Shown piece after piece: positions 45,922 through 57,083 of a stretch of DNA of 64,000 bases (position 1 is its first letter; each line of letters starts with the position of its first letter). The stretch lies in NCBI GenBank assembly GCA_964016985.1, contig OZ024823.1:124810924-124874923 (forward strand), in the 5' to 3' direction. The position numbers and the translations under genes were made by a program. The notes under the pieces are model-generated. The model ran no database searches, was not told the DNA's origin, and saw nothing but the letters and a program-made list of their open reading frames with translations. Source of the DNA: Anodontia alba (taxonomy: Eukaryota; Mollusca; Bivalvia; Lucinida; Lucinidae).

Positions 45922-46200
45922 TATCTCACGAAAACATGCCTATATAATTTTGATCCCCTTAACCCCACTTTTATATAGTAAAATTGGGATTTACAGGGGT
46001 ATACAATATTTTTCTTATTTCTGCTCAAAAACATAGACTGTGGGTACTCGTTAGAACCACCTCGGCGAGGCGGTTCTAACGAGTACCCACAATCTATGTT
46101 TTGAGTAGAAATATGAAAAATATCAGAGATTTTTATCTGAAAATTTTCAGTTTTCGGAGGTGAAATTTTCTATGTATTTGAATAGGTGTGTTTTCGTAAT
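45922..46200 (-). mobile_element. Family A MITE in P1
   Basis: Complete core near 46065. The target matches ATTATC in the empty P1 copy. Confidence 0.9.
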
Positions 46201-46445
46201 CTCTCCATTTGCCTCCTGGTCTGACGCTATGATTAACCCTCAGTGGCTCAAACAGCCTATCTCTAGAACAAATGTCTTTAGTCCCACAGATGTTCGGCCC
46301 ATTGAAGTTTGACTGTATATACTTTTGCATTCTCCAGAGTTGTCTTATCAATTATCTGCAATGAGATACAATATGTGACAATAATAAAAATAATGAAAAA
46401 TAGATCGAACAACGGTGAAGTTGATGTCGCACCTGCCCTCCCCCT

Positions 46446-46480
46446 CCCCCTCCACAGACACACACAGACACACACACACA
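46446..46480. repeat. (CA)n microsatellite
   Basis: ACACACAGACACACACACAC-type run after a CT-rich stretch. Confidence 0.85.
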
Positions 46481-46559
46481 AGAAATGTTTATTTCAGGTA
46501 GGAAAAAATAATATAGGAATTTCATCGAAAGCATATAGAAGTTTGGCTCAAAAGGTACC

Positions 46560-48520
46560 AACAGTCTGTACACTTTCATAAAATCTGACAAAGTTAAAGT
46601 GGAAAAAAGTAACAAAATTAAATTTAAAAATCATAATTAAACCACGTGCACTTCTGCAGACCTGTGAGAAAACATGTGCAAAGTTTCAAAAAGACCGGTT
46701 TAAAATTGTGTGAGAAGTTGCAATCACAAGGTACCCACTGTCTATACACCTGTCGTCAGAAAATGACAAAGTTCAAAAAGTAGAAAAAAGAGACAAAAAT
46801 TAAGGCAAGGATTATATGAAAAACACATCATCAGACTATGGAAAAAACCATGTGCAAAGTTTCAAAAAGATTGGTATACGTAAAATTGTATGAGAAGTTG
46901 TGCTCACGAGGAACCCACTCTCTATATATTGAGGGTGAAAAATGACTTAGTTAACAATATGGAAAAAGGTGAAAAAAAATGAAATAACAATTATATCAAA
47001 ACCACATGCACATTCTCATACCATGAAGCAAACGCATGCAAAGTTTCATAATAATCGGTACAAAACTGTAAGAGGAATTGCGCTCACAAGCGGTACCAAC
47101 TGTTTATATATAAAGGGTAAAAATGACTAAGTTCACAGTGTGGAAAAAGTGACAAGAAGTAATCTAACAATAATATCCAAACCACATGCACATTCTCATA
47201 CCATGAAAAAACATATGCAAAGTTTCAAAAAGATCGGTACAAAATTGTAGGAAGAGTTGCGCTCACAAGAGGTACCTACTGTCTATATATTGAGGGTGAA
47301 AAATGACTAAGTTTACAATGTGGAAAAAGTGACAAAAGTGTTCTAACAATTATACCCAAACCACATGCACATCCTCATACCATGAATAAAACACATGCAA
47401 AGTTTCAAAATAATCAGTACAAAACTGTAAGAGGAGTTGCGCTCACAAGAGATACCTATTGTCTGTATACTGAAGGTGAAAAATGACTAAGTGCACAATT
47501 TAAAAATCATAATTAAACCACGTGCACTTCTGCAAACCTGTGGGAAAACATGTGCAAAGTTTCAAAAAGACCGGTTTAAAATTGTATGAGAAGTTGCAAT
47601 CACAAGGTACCCACTGTCTATACACCTGGCGTCAGAAAATGACAAAGTTCAAAAAGTAGAAAAAAGAGACAAAAATTAAGGCAAGGATTATATGAAAAAC
47701 ACATCATCAGACTATGGAAAAAACCATGTGCAAAGTTTAAAAAAGATTGGTATACGTAAAATTGTATGAGGAGTTGTGCTCACGAGGTACCCACTCTCTA
47801 TATATTGAGGGTGAAAAATGACTTAGTTAACAATATGAAAAAAGGTGAAAAAAATGAAATAACAATTATATCAAAACCACATGCACATTCTCATACCATG
47901 AAGCAAACGCATGCAAAGTTTCATAATAATCGGTACAAAACTGTAAGAGGAATTGCGCTCACAAGCGGTACCAACAGTTTATATATAAAGGGTAAAAATG
48001 ACTAAGTTCACAGTGTGGAAAAAGTGACAAGAAGTAATCTAACAATAATATCCAAACCACATGCACATTCTCATACCATGAAAAAAACATATGCAAAGTT
48101 TCAAAAAGATCGGTACAAAATTGTAGGAAGAGTTGCGCTCACAAGAGGTACCTACTGTCTATATATTGAGGGTGAAAAATGACTAAGTTTACAATGTGGA
48201 AAAAGCGACAAAAAATGTTCTAACAATTATACCCAAACCACATGCACATCCTCATACCATGAATAAAACACATGCAAAGTTTCAAAATAATCAGTACAAA
48301 ACTGTAAGAGGAGTTGCGCTCACAAGAGATACCTATTGTCTGTATACTGAAGGTGAAAAATGACTAAGTTCACAATGTGGAAATAATGACAAACCACAAG
48401 CATACACATCCTGATACCATGAAGAAAACACATGTAAAGTTTCAAAATGATCGGTACAAAACTGTAAGAGGAGTTGCGCTCACAAGACACCCAGGGTAAA
48501 TGTTGACGGATGGACGAACG
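46560..48520. repeat. ~175-bp tandem array with a recent ~876-bp duplication
   Basis: About eleven units each contain ACATGCACATTCTCATACCA, GCAAAGTTTCAAAAAGATCG, TTGCGCTCACAAG and GGGTGAAAAATGACTAAG. Five units at 46621-47496 are repeated nearly identically at 47497-48372. Confidence 0.92.
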
Positions 48521-48660
48521 GAAGGACGGAAACTCGCACGCCAAAGTCGCCCTCCTAAAGCAGGTGCGACAAAAATACAGAAATGATTGATCAGGAATGA
48601 CCATTGCCATTGTTGAAAAATGCTAGTGTCTTTATTAGCCAAAGTAGAATCAATATACAA

Positions 48661-49110
48661 TACAGATTACTCTCGTTATCTCAAATTCCATGGGACTAGA
48701 ACGTTTGGTTTGAGATAAGAGTAGTTTGGGATAAAATGAGTTGACATCACGAAAACATGCCTATATAATTTTATATAGTAAAATTGGGGTTTGCAGGGGT
48801 ATACATAATTTTTCTTATTTCTGCTAAAAAAACATAGATCGTGGGTACTCGTTAGAACCGCCTCGCCGAGGCGGTTCTAACGAGTACCCACAATCTATGT
48901 TTTGAGCAGAAATATGAAAAATATCAGAATTTTTTATCGTTTTTTTTTCAGTTTTTTTGTGGTAAAGTTTTCAGTATATTTGAATAGGCGTGTTTTCGTA
49001 ATGAAATGTAAGAAATATAAATCCAACCAAACAATATCGTCTTCAAAGTTTGTTTGACTTAAGCAGCAGTTTGAATTGTTAAGGTTTGATATAAAGAGAG
49101 TCAATTGTGA
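48661..49110. mobile_element. Family P2 MITE with a family A insertion
   Basis: TACAGATTACTCTCGTTATC at the left and AAAGAGAGTCAATTG at the right. Confidence 0.75.
48745..49003 (-). mobile_element. Family A MITE in P2
   Basis: A shortened left flank (the CCCCTTAAACCCC segment is missing); intact core near 48869. Confidence 0.9.
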
Positions 49111-49134
49111 TTTGTCTACTTGTTTGAATTAATT

Positions 49135-49353
49135 TTAACTCTTCAGTAGCACTCTTGGTAAAATTCTCAGCAGACGACATTTTAGAATATTTTTCTTATT
49201 TTTCTCAGGAAACAGGATTTAACATTCCATGCAAATTGTCTTCAATGGAGACAATTAGCATGAAATGTGTCAAATCCCATTTTCTGGTAAAATTAAGAAA
49301 ACTTTCATCATTTTGTAGCCTGCTGATTTTGTCTGGCGAGCAGTAAAGGTTAA
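49135..49353. mobile_element. Family K MITE, complete
   Basis: TTAA ends, CTCAGCAGACG and CTGCTGATTTTGTC arms, and the internal CATGCAAATTGTCTTCAATG hairpin. Confidence 0.83.
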
Positions 49354-49403
49354 AATCAACGAAAATGTGTCCAGCATATAAGTATACATGCACATAGTAA
49401 ATT

Positions 49404-49681
49404 CATTACGAAAACACGCCTATTCAAATATATTGAAAATTTCTTCACCAAAACCGGAAAGTTTTCAGATAAAAATTCTGATATTTTTCATATTTCTGCT
49501 CAAAACATAGATTGTGGGTACTCTTTAGAACCGCCTCGTCGAGGCGGTTCTAAAGAGTACCCACAATCTATGTATTTGAGCAGAAATAAGAAAAATAATG
49601 TATACCCCTGTAAACCCTAGTTTTACTATATAAAAGTGGGGTTTAAGGTGGTCAAAATTATATAGGCATGTTTTCGTGATG
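49404..49681 (+). mobile_element. Family A MITE
   Basis: The core carries matching changes on both arms (GGGTACTCTTTAGAACC and GGTTCTAAAGAGTACCC), so the hairpin stays perfect. Confidence 0.93.
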
Positions 49682-49756
49682 GACTGCTATATTTTGTTAG
49701 TCATGTATAGTCAGTATAAGAACGTAACTGCATTTCTTGCACACAATATAAATTGA

Positions 49757-49906
49757 ATCAATCACTGATGTTCAGTGGGGACAGGAACATCCTAACCTGA
49801 GTGTCCAACGTTTCCGTGGGAAAAGAGGCTTGCCGGGTTTCCCAGTGGAGGGATGGACCCGAGGGTGGGCATTTACCTGTCCCCACCGAATATCAGTGAT
49901 CGATTT
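49757..49906. mobile_element. Family I MITE
   Basis: AATCAATCACTGATGTTCAG and its partner ATATCAGTGATCGATT bound the element. Confidence 0.75.
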
Positions 49907-50128
49907 TTTTTCTCCAAAAGTTTGATCTTGAGAATATTAAGGAAATAAAATCGCAGATTCGGTTTCATTGAGTTTATTCATATGACAGCATTATTGTTTG
50001 CAGGCTGCATACGCCCCTTAGCGCCGGCCTAATCGAAACACGATTTTCCAAGACACGTGAACTAGAATGGACTCAATGATCCAAAGAAAACTAAAAATAA
50101 GAACAATGTTAATTTTACTTAGAGGGCA

Positions 50129-50130
<2 letters not shown>

Positions 50131-50179
<49 letters not shown>
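50131..50179. repeat. (GATA)n microsatellite
   Basis: About 12 units, adjacent to the donor of the exon at 50185-50343. Confidence 0.97.
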
Positions 50180-50184
50180 CTAAC

Positions 50185-50343
50185 CTCCCCAAGCTGCTGG
50201 TTTTTCTTGGCATACACAAATGTCAAAGGCGTTACATCTTCCTCCACTGTACTTCTTTCGATCCCACCTTTTACAATTCCGCGAGCATTCTTCATCGGTT
50301 TCGCAGGAGTACACATTGCGAGGGGACTCCTTTTTTGGCGCTG
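50185..50343 (-). CDS. Single-domain CSab (defensin-like) exon, phase 1-1
   Basis: On the minus strand a TTTCAG acceptor (AG at 50345-50344) is followed by an open frame of about 52 codons and a GAG|GTTAGT donor (GT at 50184-50183). Six cysteines are spaced 5-3-12-5-1, with CxxxC, a GG-R-C turn and a terminal CxC. This matches the second domain at 30.3 kb, including D-E-x-C, N-C-K-R and an A-W pair just before the donor, so the two exons are probably paralogous. The exon starts with two bases and ends with one base of a split codon (phase 1 at both ends), which suits in-frame exon duplication. The acceptor is a NAGNAG pair, so the first codon may be optional. A (GATA)n microsatellite starts a few bases inside the downstream intron. 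It may belong to the same minus-strand gene as the 30.3-kb exon, with a ~20-kb intron, or to a neighbouring paralogue. Confidence 0.65.
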
Positions 50344-50379
50344 CTGAAATTTCAAATGAGCCGGAACACTTTATTTCCT

Positions 50380-50520
50380 ATTAGCTCGTGCATGCGCTAA
50401 GCGAAGACTTAGATCAGTCTGTGCATCCACACAGAATGATCAGTCCTCGTACGGCAATCGGACGGTAACCAGGGACAAAAAGCGTCTTCACAAGTTCAGG
50501 CGGGTCTCATATACGGTCGT
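50380..50520. mobile_element. Family B fragment
   Basis: GCGAAGACTTAGATCAGTCT and AGAATGATCAGTCCTCGT segments. Confidence 0.6.
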
Positions 50521-50823
50521 AGAAAATACCATGGTTCAAATGATACTTTATTAAGGGAAATGAATACACTGCAAGGAAATGAGTCTGACATTAATATATT
50601 TACCTCCCTTTTTTACTACAGGTACTTAAGGGCAGAAACTGTCGCCCCATCAAAGCAAATATCTTTTCAAGAGGAACCCCAATTTCAAAAGTTTTCAAAT
50701 TCGACGTAGGTAACATCCTATCTGCAAAAGCTATCGACCTTTGTAAAATGGCCGTTTAGTCTCTAAGATGTATCAGTTCACCTAAATTTTAGACATGCAG
50801 AATGCCCATTGTGATTTTCATTA

Positions 50824-51172
50824 TACAGTCAAACCTCGATAACTCGAACACCGATGGCTCGTTTGCCATGGCTAATTCGAACTCGTTTTTGAGTCCCTAA
50901 ACGATAGCGCAAGAAAACTATTCAGCGAAATTTTTCTATTTTATCACGAAATTGTATGTTGCGTGTACTCATTAGAATCGCCTCATCGAGGCGATTCTAA
51001 TGAGTACACTCAACATACAATCATTGTGTAGAAAATCGAAAAGATACCCTAAATTATCGCTATTTGCTTCCTGAACTGGTGCAATGATTAACCCTCAGTG
51101 GCTCGAACTACCCATGTTTCGAATGCATTTCCATGGTCCCAAAGCTGTTCTAGCCATTGAAGTTCGACTGTA
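50824..51172 (+). mobile_element. Family P1 (pogo-like) MITE, complete
   Basis: TA ends, CAGTCAAACCTCGATAACTC and GAAGTTCGACTG termini. A 33-bp-arm core (TTGTATGTTGCGTGTACTCA, GAATCGCCTC) is centred near 50985. Confidence 0.92.
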
Positions 51173-51775
51173 TGAGGACGACGATACGGTATATGGAATA
51201 TAACTGAGCCGCGATTTCAGAAAATTACCTAGACTTTAAACATGTTTGATTCAGTACAACAGAGAAGTGGTACTCGCGACGACAAGGCACCCGATGACCT
51301 GCATTAGATGTCTCCGAATGGGAAGAATCGATTATTTTATTTTATATTATTGCTAAGACCTTTGACGCTCCCTTCCCCTCGATCGGATCCAGCTCGAAAC
51401 ACTCCCATCTTTTCTCAATTTTATAAAGATATGGATATGTATACTTTTCTGTTCTTTTGTCCAAATTAATATCTTTCAATGTCATTGTTGTTAAATTTAT
51501 TTGTAAATGTATACGAACTTGTAGGCTTGCTATGACACCTCTTTATATAGGTTAACTTACAAAGTTTAACATGATTATAAACAGCCTACATTCACTGACC
51601 TTAACTTACGACCTGCCACGATTGTACACTCTGTATTAATATGCTTCTAAGGAGAGGAACTCTATAAGCCTTGAGCTTCCGTTCCAATCCTATCAAGTAT
51701 TATTGTATGTATATATTACTGCTTGTCATGTGAAATTGTGAAATAAATATGTTTAAACTAGAAAATTATCTTCGG
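51173..51775. other. No gene seen
   Basis: Unique-looking sequence without supported exons. Confidence 0.5.
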
Positions 51776-51905
51776 ACATGTACGCTTAGCTGAGGTTCAG
51801 ATCAGCTTGTGTATTCTGCGTCCTCTTACGGACAACGAATACTCTGATTGCGGGGATATGCAGGCCGATTTTAGTCCTGCACATCTGCGCATTCTGAGCT
51901 GACAT
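51776..51905. mobile_element. Family B fragment
   Basis: Decayed CAGATCAGCTTGTGTATTCTGC and CGCATTCTGAGCTGACATG ends. Confidence 0.5.
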
Positions 51906-52053
51906 GTTAGAATCAATGGATGTCAAATGAATTGAAGTACAGCAGACACACTAACCAGTGCTTGCCGATATATTGGATAGTATCTACTGTTGATGTTCTC
52001 TTCAAAGAGAACTGTTCGCTTTTGTTTGTGAGCACAATGGTATCAAAGACTGG

Positions 52054-52281
52054 CCCCGAGGTTATAAAACTTTTTTCAAGCTCAACTCAACTGAGCATGA
52101 ACATTTTCATGCTAATAAATCTCAAGTTACTAACAATGCCAAATTCTTTCTTTCTGAATATAGCTGAGCATGAATATTTCTCTGCTAATATATATGAAAA
52201 TGCATTTTCATATTTATTAGCAGAGAAAATTTCATGCTCAGCTGAGTTAAGCATGAAAAAAGTTCTCGTATAACCTCGGGC
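52054..52281. mobile_element. Family E MITE
   Basis: CCCCGAGGTTATAAAAC and TATAACCTCGGG ends. Flanks are ACTGG and CCTGG (4 of 5 bases shared). Confidence 0.87.
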
Positions 52282-52365
52282 CCTGGTCTTCATGAATTGG
52301 TGTCAATGTTCGAATACAGGAAAACGAAAAAATAATGTATAAAAAGCTAAAGAAAAATAGAAAAA

Positions 52366-52367
52366 AA

Positions 52368-52406
<39 letters not shown>
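52366..52406. repeat. Poly-A
   Basis: An A run of about 40 bases with one C near its start. Confidence 0.95.
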
Positions 52407-52408
<2 letters not shown>

Positions 52409-52789
52409 GATTGCAATTGTTTTCTTGATGGTATGAGAGAAAAAGAACCTATCACTGATTTTCAATGACGACAGGAAGAAGCCAACCCTCGGGTCCACCG
52501 CTCCAGTGCAAATTCGATAATAATTTTGAACGTCGTGACGTCTACGTTGCGTGGGAGCCAAATCCTATACAGCAACGCTTATCCCAAATGGGCACCGCAC
52601 TGGGATCCAGTTTCCTGCTGACAAGATAGTACAGGGGTTTCTCGAACCTAAATGCATGGGTATGTGAGAAATGCGTTGCTAGATACGAGATAGGTCACAC
52701 ATGACGTTAACGTTACGAAATTCCAAATTATTATTGGATGATGTCAGGTTTCTACGTTTGCAGCGATTGTAACTTTTTTATTTGTTAAC

Positions 52790-54935
52790 AAAAATGTCAA
52801 GTGTATGTATGGAACGGTATTTAGGTAAAAATTAAAATGTGCTTGATGCATATTCTAATACGCGAATCTGACATTGCATTTTGCAGTATTAACGTTCCTT
52901 TATGTAATATACTCTACGTAGCTTGAATGATGCACATTCTAATATGCGAGTCTGACATTGTATTTTATAATTTTAACCTTTCATTATGGAGTGTCTAACT
53001 ACAAATGTAAACTATATAACTCGTATTTTGCATTTTGAACTATGCACTGCGTAGCCTTCTTTTTTTGACTGTATTCCGATTTGTATTTTGCTGTTTGGAC
53101 CTTTCATTATGTAGGATTTAACTTTAACAGTATGTCCTCTGAAGCTTCTGACACGCATCGTGGTAAAGTCTCGAAGTCTGAATGCTATTTACCCCATTCC
53201 AGTGCTAAAAATGAAAACTCTCAAACGCGGCATTCATTTAGAAAGTTTGGCTCTAATCGTTTACGCTATTTTGCCGCGACTGTACCAGATCTCGAGGAAA
53301 AGCCCGGTCATTTCCGCGAATGACAACGACTATTTACGGAATGTTTATATGTGCAAGCGTCTTTTCAAGACAGTAGAAAAATAGGAGCGCGAAAGCAAAG
53401 GTAATGAAAACAGCCGGTGCACCTCCGGAGTATTGCTGCCATTAAAGTAGCCTCAGCTCCTACTTACGTCATGTCTTATACAGGAATGCTTTTACATGAG
53501 TAATTGATTCTGAACAACCGCAGTTTAAAAGTATGGTAAGGGTATGCGAGAGCACAATTACTTTCCGTGCGTCTGGCGTCCGTCCATCTGTCCGTCACGC
53601 TATCTTCTCCTTTGCAACATCATTTACAGTTTCAGTTTTTAGAGCACAGATTGGCACAAAGTCGCTATTATGAGACTGTAACACTCTATTTACTTGTCAA
53701 ATTAAATATTTGTTGCATTTTTTTTTAATTTGTGTCAGATAATTACAGATAAGGTCTAAGCAGCGTCACAGCGACGCCAACGTTAGTGACGTTGCGCCAA
53801 AACATGCGCAGTTTCATTTTGGGGGCACGATTTTGGCACAAAGTCGCCATTACGAGCTGTGACACTCTTGACTATTTATTTTTGAAAGAACTTTTTGATC
53901 TGTCAAATAAATACAGATAATGTCGAAGTAGCGTCACTGCGACGGCAACGTTAGTGACGCAGGGCCTGAACATGTGCAGTTTAAGTTCCTTGAGCAGAGT
54001 TTGATACAAAGTCTCCAATATGAAACTGTCACACTCTATATTTGTCAAATAAAATATCTATTGCATTTGTAGTGATGTGAGACAAATATAGATACGGTCG
54101 TAGTAGCGTTACAACGACGGCAACGTTAATGATGTTGTGAGGTGAGTATGATAATTATTATATCTCGCAGAGGTAATTCATAAATGCGCAACAGCAAATG
54201 TTTCGTGAAAAAGACAGATTTTGGTGAATAACCATTTTATCTGGAGCTACTACAGACGCGCCGTATACTGCCACATTTGACCTCGATTAACTATCTGATG
54301 ACATACTATGCCTAATATGCTACGTCATACAATTTATGCTCGATTGTGTTATCGCTCGATTTTTATCGCTCGACTATATCGGTGCTCAGTTATCTGACTT
54401 ACCTGCTCCGCATCACTGACGCGCTTCGTCTCTGACGGAAAAAAAGCGATTATTAACGGAAAATTACGAGTGCGATACTAGCGCCACCGTACTTCAAAAT
54501 TAGAACTGCAAGTTGCACAATGGGATTTCGGACGTAATGATGAAACCTGCAGCCAAAGCGAGATTATGACTTTTCCTCATGTCGATGAAAAAGATAACTA
54601 TCAGCCAGAATACTGGATATTGCCTACTTAACAGGGATTGTTATAAACTGAAAACCGTGTGACGATTTCCAAAAAGTCAAGCATTGAAGCTTCATAATGT
54701 AATGATAAAAACAGAGTCCTGAGTGTGCAATGCCAGGCAATAACTTGCACATAAGGCTATGCAGATTAACATATTACGGAAAGAAAGGTTAAAACTGCAT
54801 CATATAAGCTGCGTAGTGTACATTTTATAATGGAACGTTAATATTGCAAAATGCAAGGCTAGATTCGCATATTAGAATGTGCATCATTCACATTTTAATT
54901 TTTACCTAAATATCGTTCCATAAGTATGTATTTAT
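52790..54935. mobile_element. Candidate 2.1-kb element bounded by inverted repeats
   Basis: Left 52815-52990 (GGTATTTAGGTAAAAATTAA, CATATTCTAATACGCGAATC) is mirrored at 54785-54930. The left repeat is partly duplicated. The interior has a 63-codon frame from ATG at 53132 and a ~170-bp triplication at 53610-54140. No transposase was recognised; it could be an inverted duplication instead. Confidence 0.6.
53610..54140. repeat. ~170-bp direct repeats, three copies
   Basis: GATTGGCACAAAGTCGC, ATATTTGTCAAATAAA and GACGGCAACGTTAGTGACG recur with starts near 53630, 53812 and 53978. Confidence 0.88.
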
Positions 54936-55245
54936 CTAAGTTGAAATCAAAGTAACATTTAGGTAACAAAATTAGTTAGATTTGTTGATTTTTTTTATTA
55001 TTCACTGTTTTGTTCCAATATTTCCATGTGAGAAACGAGAGAAGCGGGCATTGTTTTCTTGATGGCATGTGAGTAAATAGAGGATATTTACTCTTTGGCT
55101 GTGAATACCATAAATATTGTCATCGAGTGTAATGAAAACATTAGTATTTTCACGAGTGCGAAGCAAGAGTGAAAATTTGAATGTTTTCATTAACACGAGA
55201 TGAAAATTTTTATGGTATTCACTGAAAAAGAGTAAATTTTCTTTT
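54936..55245. other. No gene seen; imperfect inverted segments
   Basis: AATGAAAACATTAGTATTTTC and GAATGTTTTCATTAACACG near 55130-55195 suggest another decayed hairpin element. Confidence 0.5.
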
Positions 55246-55300
55246 TAGCAACCAACCAACGAGTTGTTGCCGCGAAGCGGCAACAACGAGAGTTGGTTGC
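55246..55300. repeat. Hairpin centred on CCGCGAAGCGG
   Basis: AGCAACCAACC ... GTTGTTGCCGC pairs with GCGGCAACAAC ... GGTTGCT. Confidence 0.85.
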
Positions 55301-55854
55301 TTTATGGTAGTATTCTGTTCTATTCAAAAATTGCTATACTAAGACTGATTTTTTTGTGTAACCGGAAATTGTGAATATGAAACTTTAAATACGTCACTTC
55401 CGTTTTCAGCGTTTGTTTACAATCACCCGGTGACAGCAACTGTTAAACTTAACAGATATCACGTTTCCATGCTAAAAACAAATAAAAATCCGGCATAGGC
55501 GAGATTTTAAGGTAAGAATAAAACACACAATAGTTTTGTCAGTATTTTCGGTGGTATTCCAGAAGAACGTATACCTTGCGCGCGCATAACGTGACATCCG
55601 GTTGAAACGAAAGTAGAAAAAGCTCCACTGATATCTGCGCATTATCGCATATCTAGAGTGAAAATAATAGACTTTCCAAACAGTTCTTAACGGTAATTTG
55701 AGGGGGATTTGGGCTTTACAACCCTTTGAAGAATATTTCACTTAAATCGAGCTGATCGTTCATCAAAAGTGGGCGAAAACCGGAGAACCTACAGGAAAAA
55801 AAACAAAACAGCTGACCATCCATAATCAGAACTTGGCTTTCCCACATATGACCC
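55301..55854. other. No gene seen
   Basis: An 89-codon minus-strand frame at 55472-55741 lacks splice or homology support. A TTCCTGTAGGTTCTCCGG segment precedes the SINE tail. Confidence 0.5.
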
Positions 55855-55935
55855 AAGGGAGGCTCGAACCGCAGTGGTGAGAAACCTAATGGATTAAGAG
55901 TCGGTTCTCTTATCCACTAGGCTATGGGGGCCCGC
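55855..55935 (-). mobile_element. Second tRNA-like SINE head
   Basis: On the minus strand: box A TAGCCTAGTGGATAAG, box B GGTTCGAGCC, then GGGTCATATGTGGGAAAG as body. No CCA end or acceptor-stem closure supports a functional tRNA gene. Confidence 0.75.
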
Positions 55936-56022
55936 AGGGGGGAGGGTGGTTGGGGGGCATTCCAGCTGTCAGATTCAACATTATCTCAGTAGACCTTGAT
56001 CTTATTCAATCCAAGTACTTTT

Positions 56023-56159
56023 TCTGGCAAAAGAATGTACACAATACTTGTTAACCACTTAGAGTAAGTCTGCCCAGTAAACATGTGGTTAGGTAAACTG
56101 ACCGCTCTCAACATGACCCCATTGGGTTGACTTGGCCGTAAAACCTCAACACAAACAAA
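56023..56159 (+). mobile_element. 5'-truncated SINE with 12-bp target duplication
   Basis: It starts at TCTGGCAAAAGAATG and ends AAACCTCAACACAAACAA. CCAAGTACTTTT is duplicated at 56011-56022 and 56160-56171. Confidence 0.92.
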
Positions 56160-56171
56160 CCAAGTACTTTT

Positions 56172-56784
56172 AACTAACACACACATTTATTTTTTTTTTT
56201 TAAACAATCATCACTTAACATGACTTTCCACAATAATGTTTCAGGCCATACTTATAAATATGTTGATAATCTAGCTTAAACTCCAGACCTTCCATACCCT
56301 ACATCATTGACTAAATCACTGAATGATACTCCAAATATTTAGCATTTTTTGACAAATTTTGATTTTTATGCTTAAAATTGTAAGTGAAAACTGATTTTCT
56401 TCAAAATCAGCTGTAATGTTAGTCATTTCTTATTAATTTTAATGTGGCATAAACTTAAGAAAGATTTGTTATCATATTATTCTAAGAAGGTGAACGGAAT
56501 TATGAGAACATGCCATAGGTCTGGGTTTACTCTGTCGCTGACCAATATTCCGGTATACTCTCCATGTGACAGACCACTATACTCAAGGTTACTGACTGAT
56601 ATGCCAGCAGGGATCAATTTTAGCACTTGCTAACTTGCTAAATGCTGGTTAATTTGATCAAAAAGCAAGCTGCAATTTCTATCACTTGCTAACTCTAGCA
56701 AGTTGGAAAATTTTTCTTTAATTGGCTGAACCTGAGGCATTGTTGCAGAAGTTTTGCAATTTCTTTTCCAAAGGCAATAACAAT
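56172..56784. other. No gene seen
   Basis: AT-rich; CACTTGCTAACT repeats near 56625-56700. Confidence 0.55.
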
Positions 56785-56915
56785 ATTTTTCTTACTTTTC
56801 CCCTAAAGCAGGTTTTGACATTACATGCAAACTGTCTAAACCTGTTTTCTGGGAAAATAAGAAAAATATTTTAAAAAGTCTGCTGTAATTTTACCCAGAG
56901 TGCTAAGATTTAAAG
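56785..56915. mobile_element. Family K remnant
   Basis: TTTTTCTTACTTTTCCCCTA, TTTTGACATTACATGCAAAC and the closing CTGGGAAAATAAGAAAAAT. Confidence 0.7.
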
Positions 56916-57083
56916 CCACATTTAACAGTATTTACAAGTGTGAAAAAGCAAGTTGGGACAAATAAATATCATTTGATTTCTGTTTCTGTTACATTACAGT
57001 ATTTACCCATAGTATTCAGACACCTCAACTCCTTACCATACTTAACTAAAATTTGAACAAGTACAACTTACTACCCAATGTTG

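Larger units (their letters stand above)
45428..46317 (+). mobile_element. Family P1 (pogo-like) MITE with two family A insertions
   Basis: Removing 45483-45720 and 45922-46200 leaves about 370 bp co-linear with the complete copy at 50824-51172, including TA ends and a decayed central hairpin (AGGCCTCAATGAGGC near 45855). Confidence 0.85.

Noticed and set aside
46560..48520. CRISPR-like regular repeats
   Set aside because: The whole ~175-bp unit is repeated with drift, there are no unique spacers, and the genome is eukaryotic.
1800..49560. Family A hairpins as bacterial rho-independent terminators
   Set aside because: No bacterial gene context; hairpins lie inside transposon-like ends and no T-tract rule is met.
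55855..55935. Functional tRNA gene
   Set aside because: The A and B boxes are present, but acceptor-stem pairing and a terminator are not convincing; the body matches a SINE.
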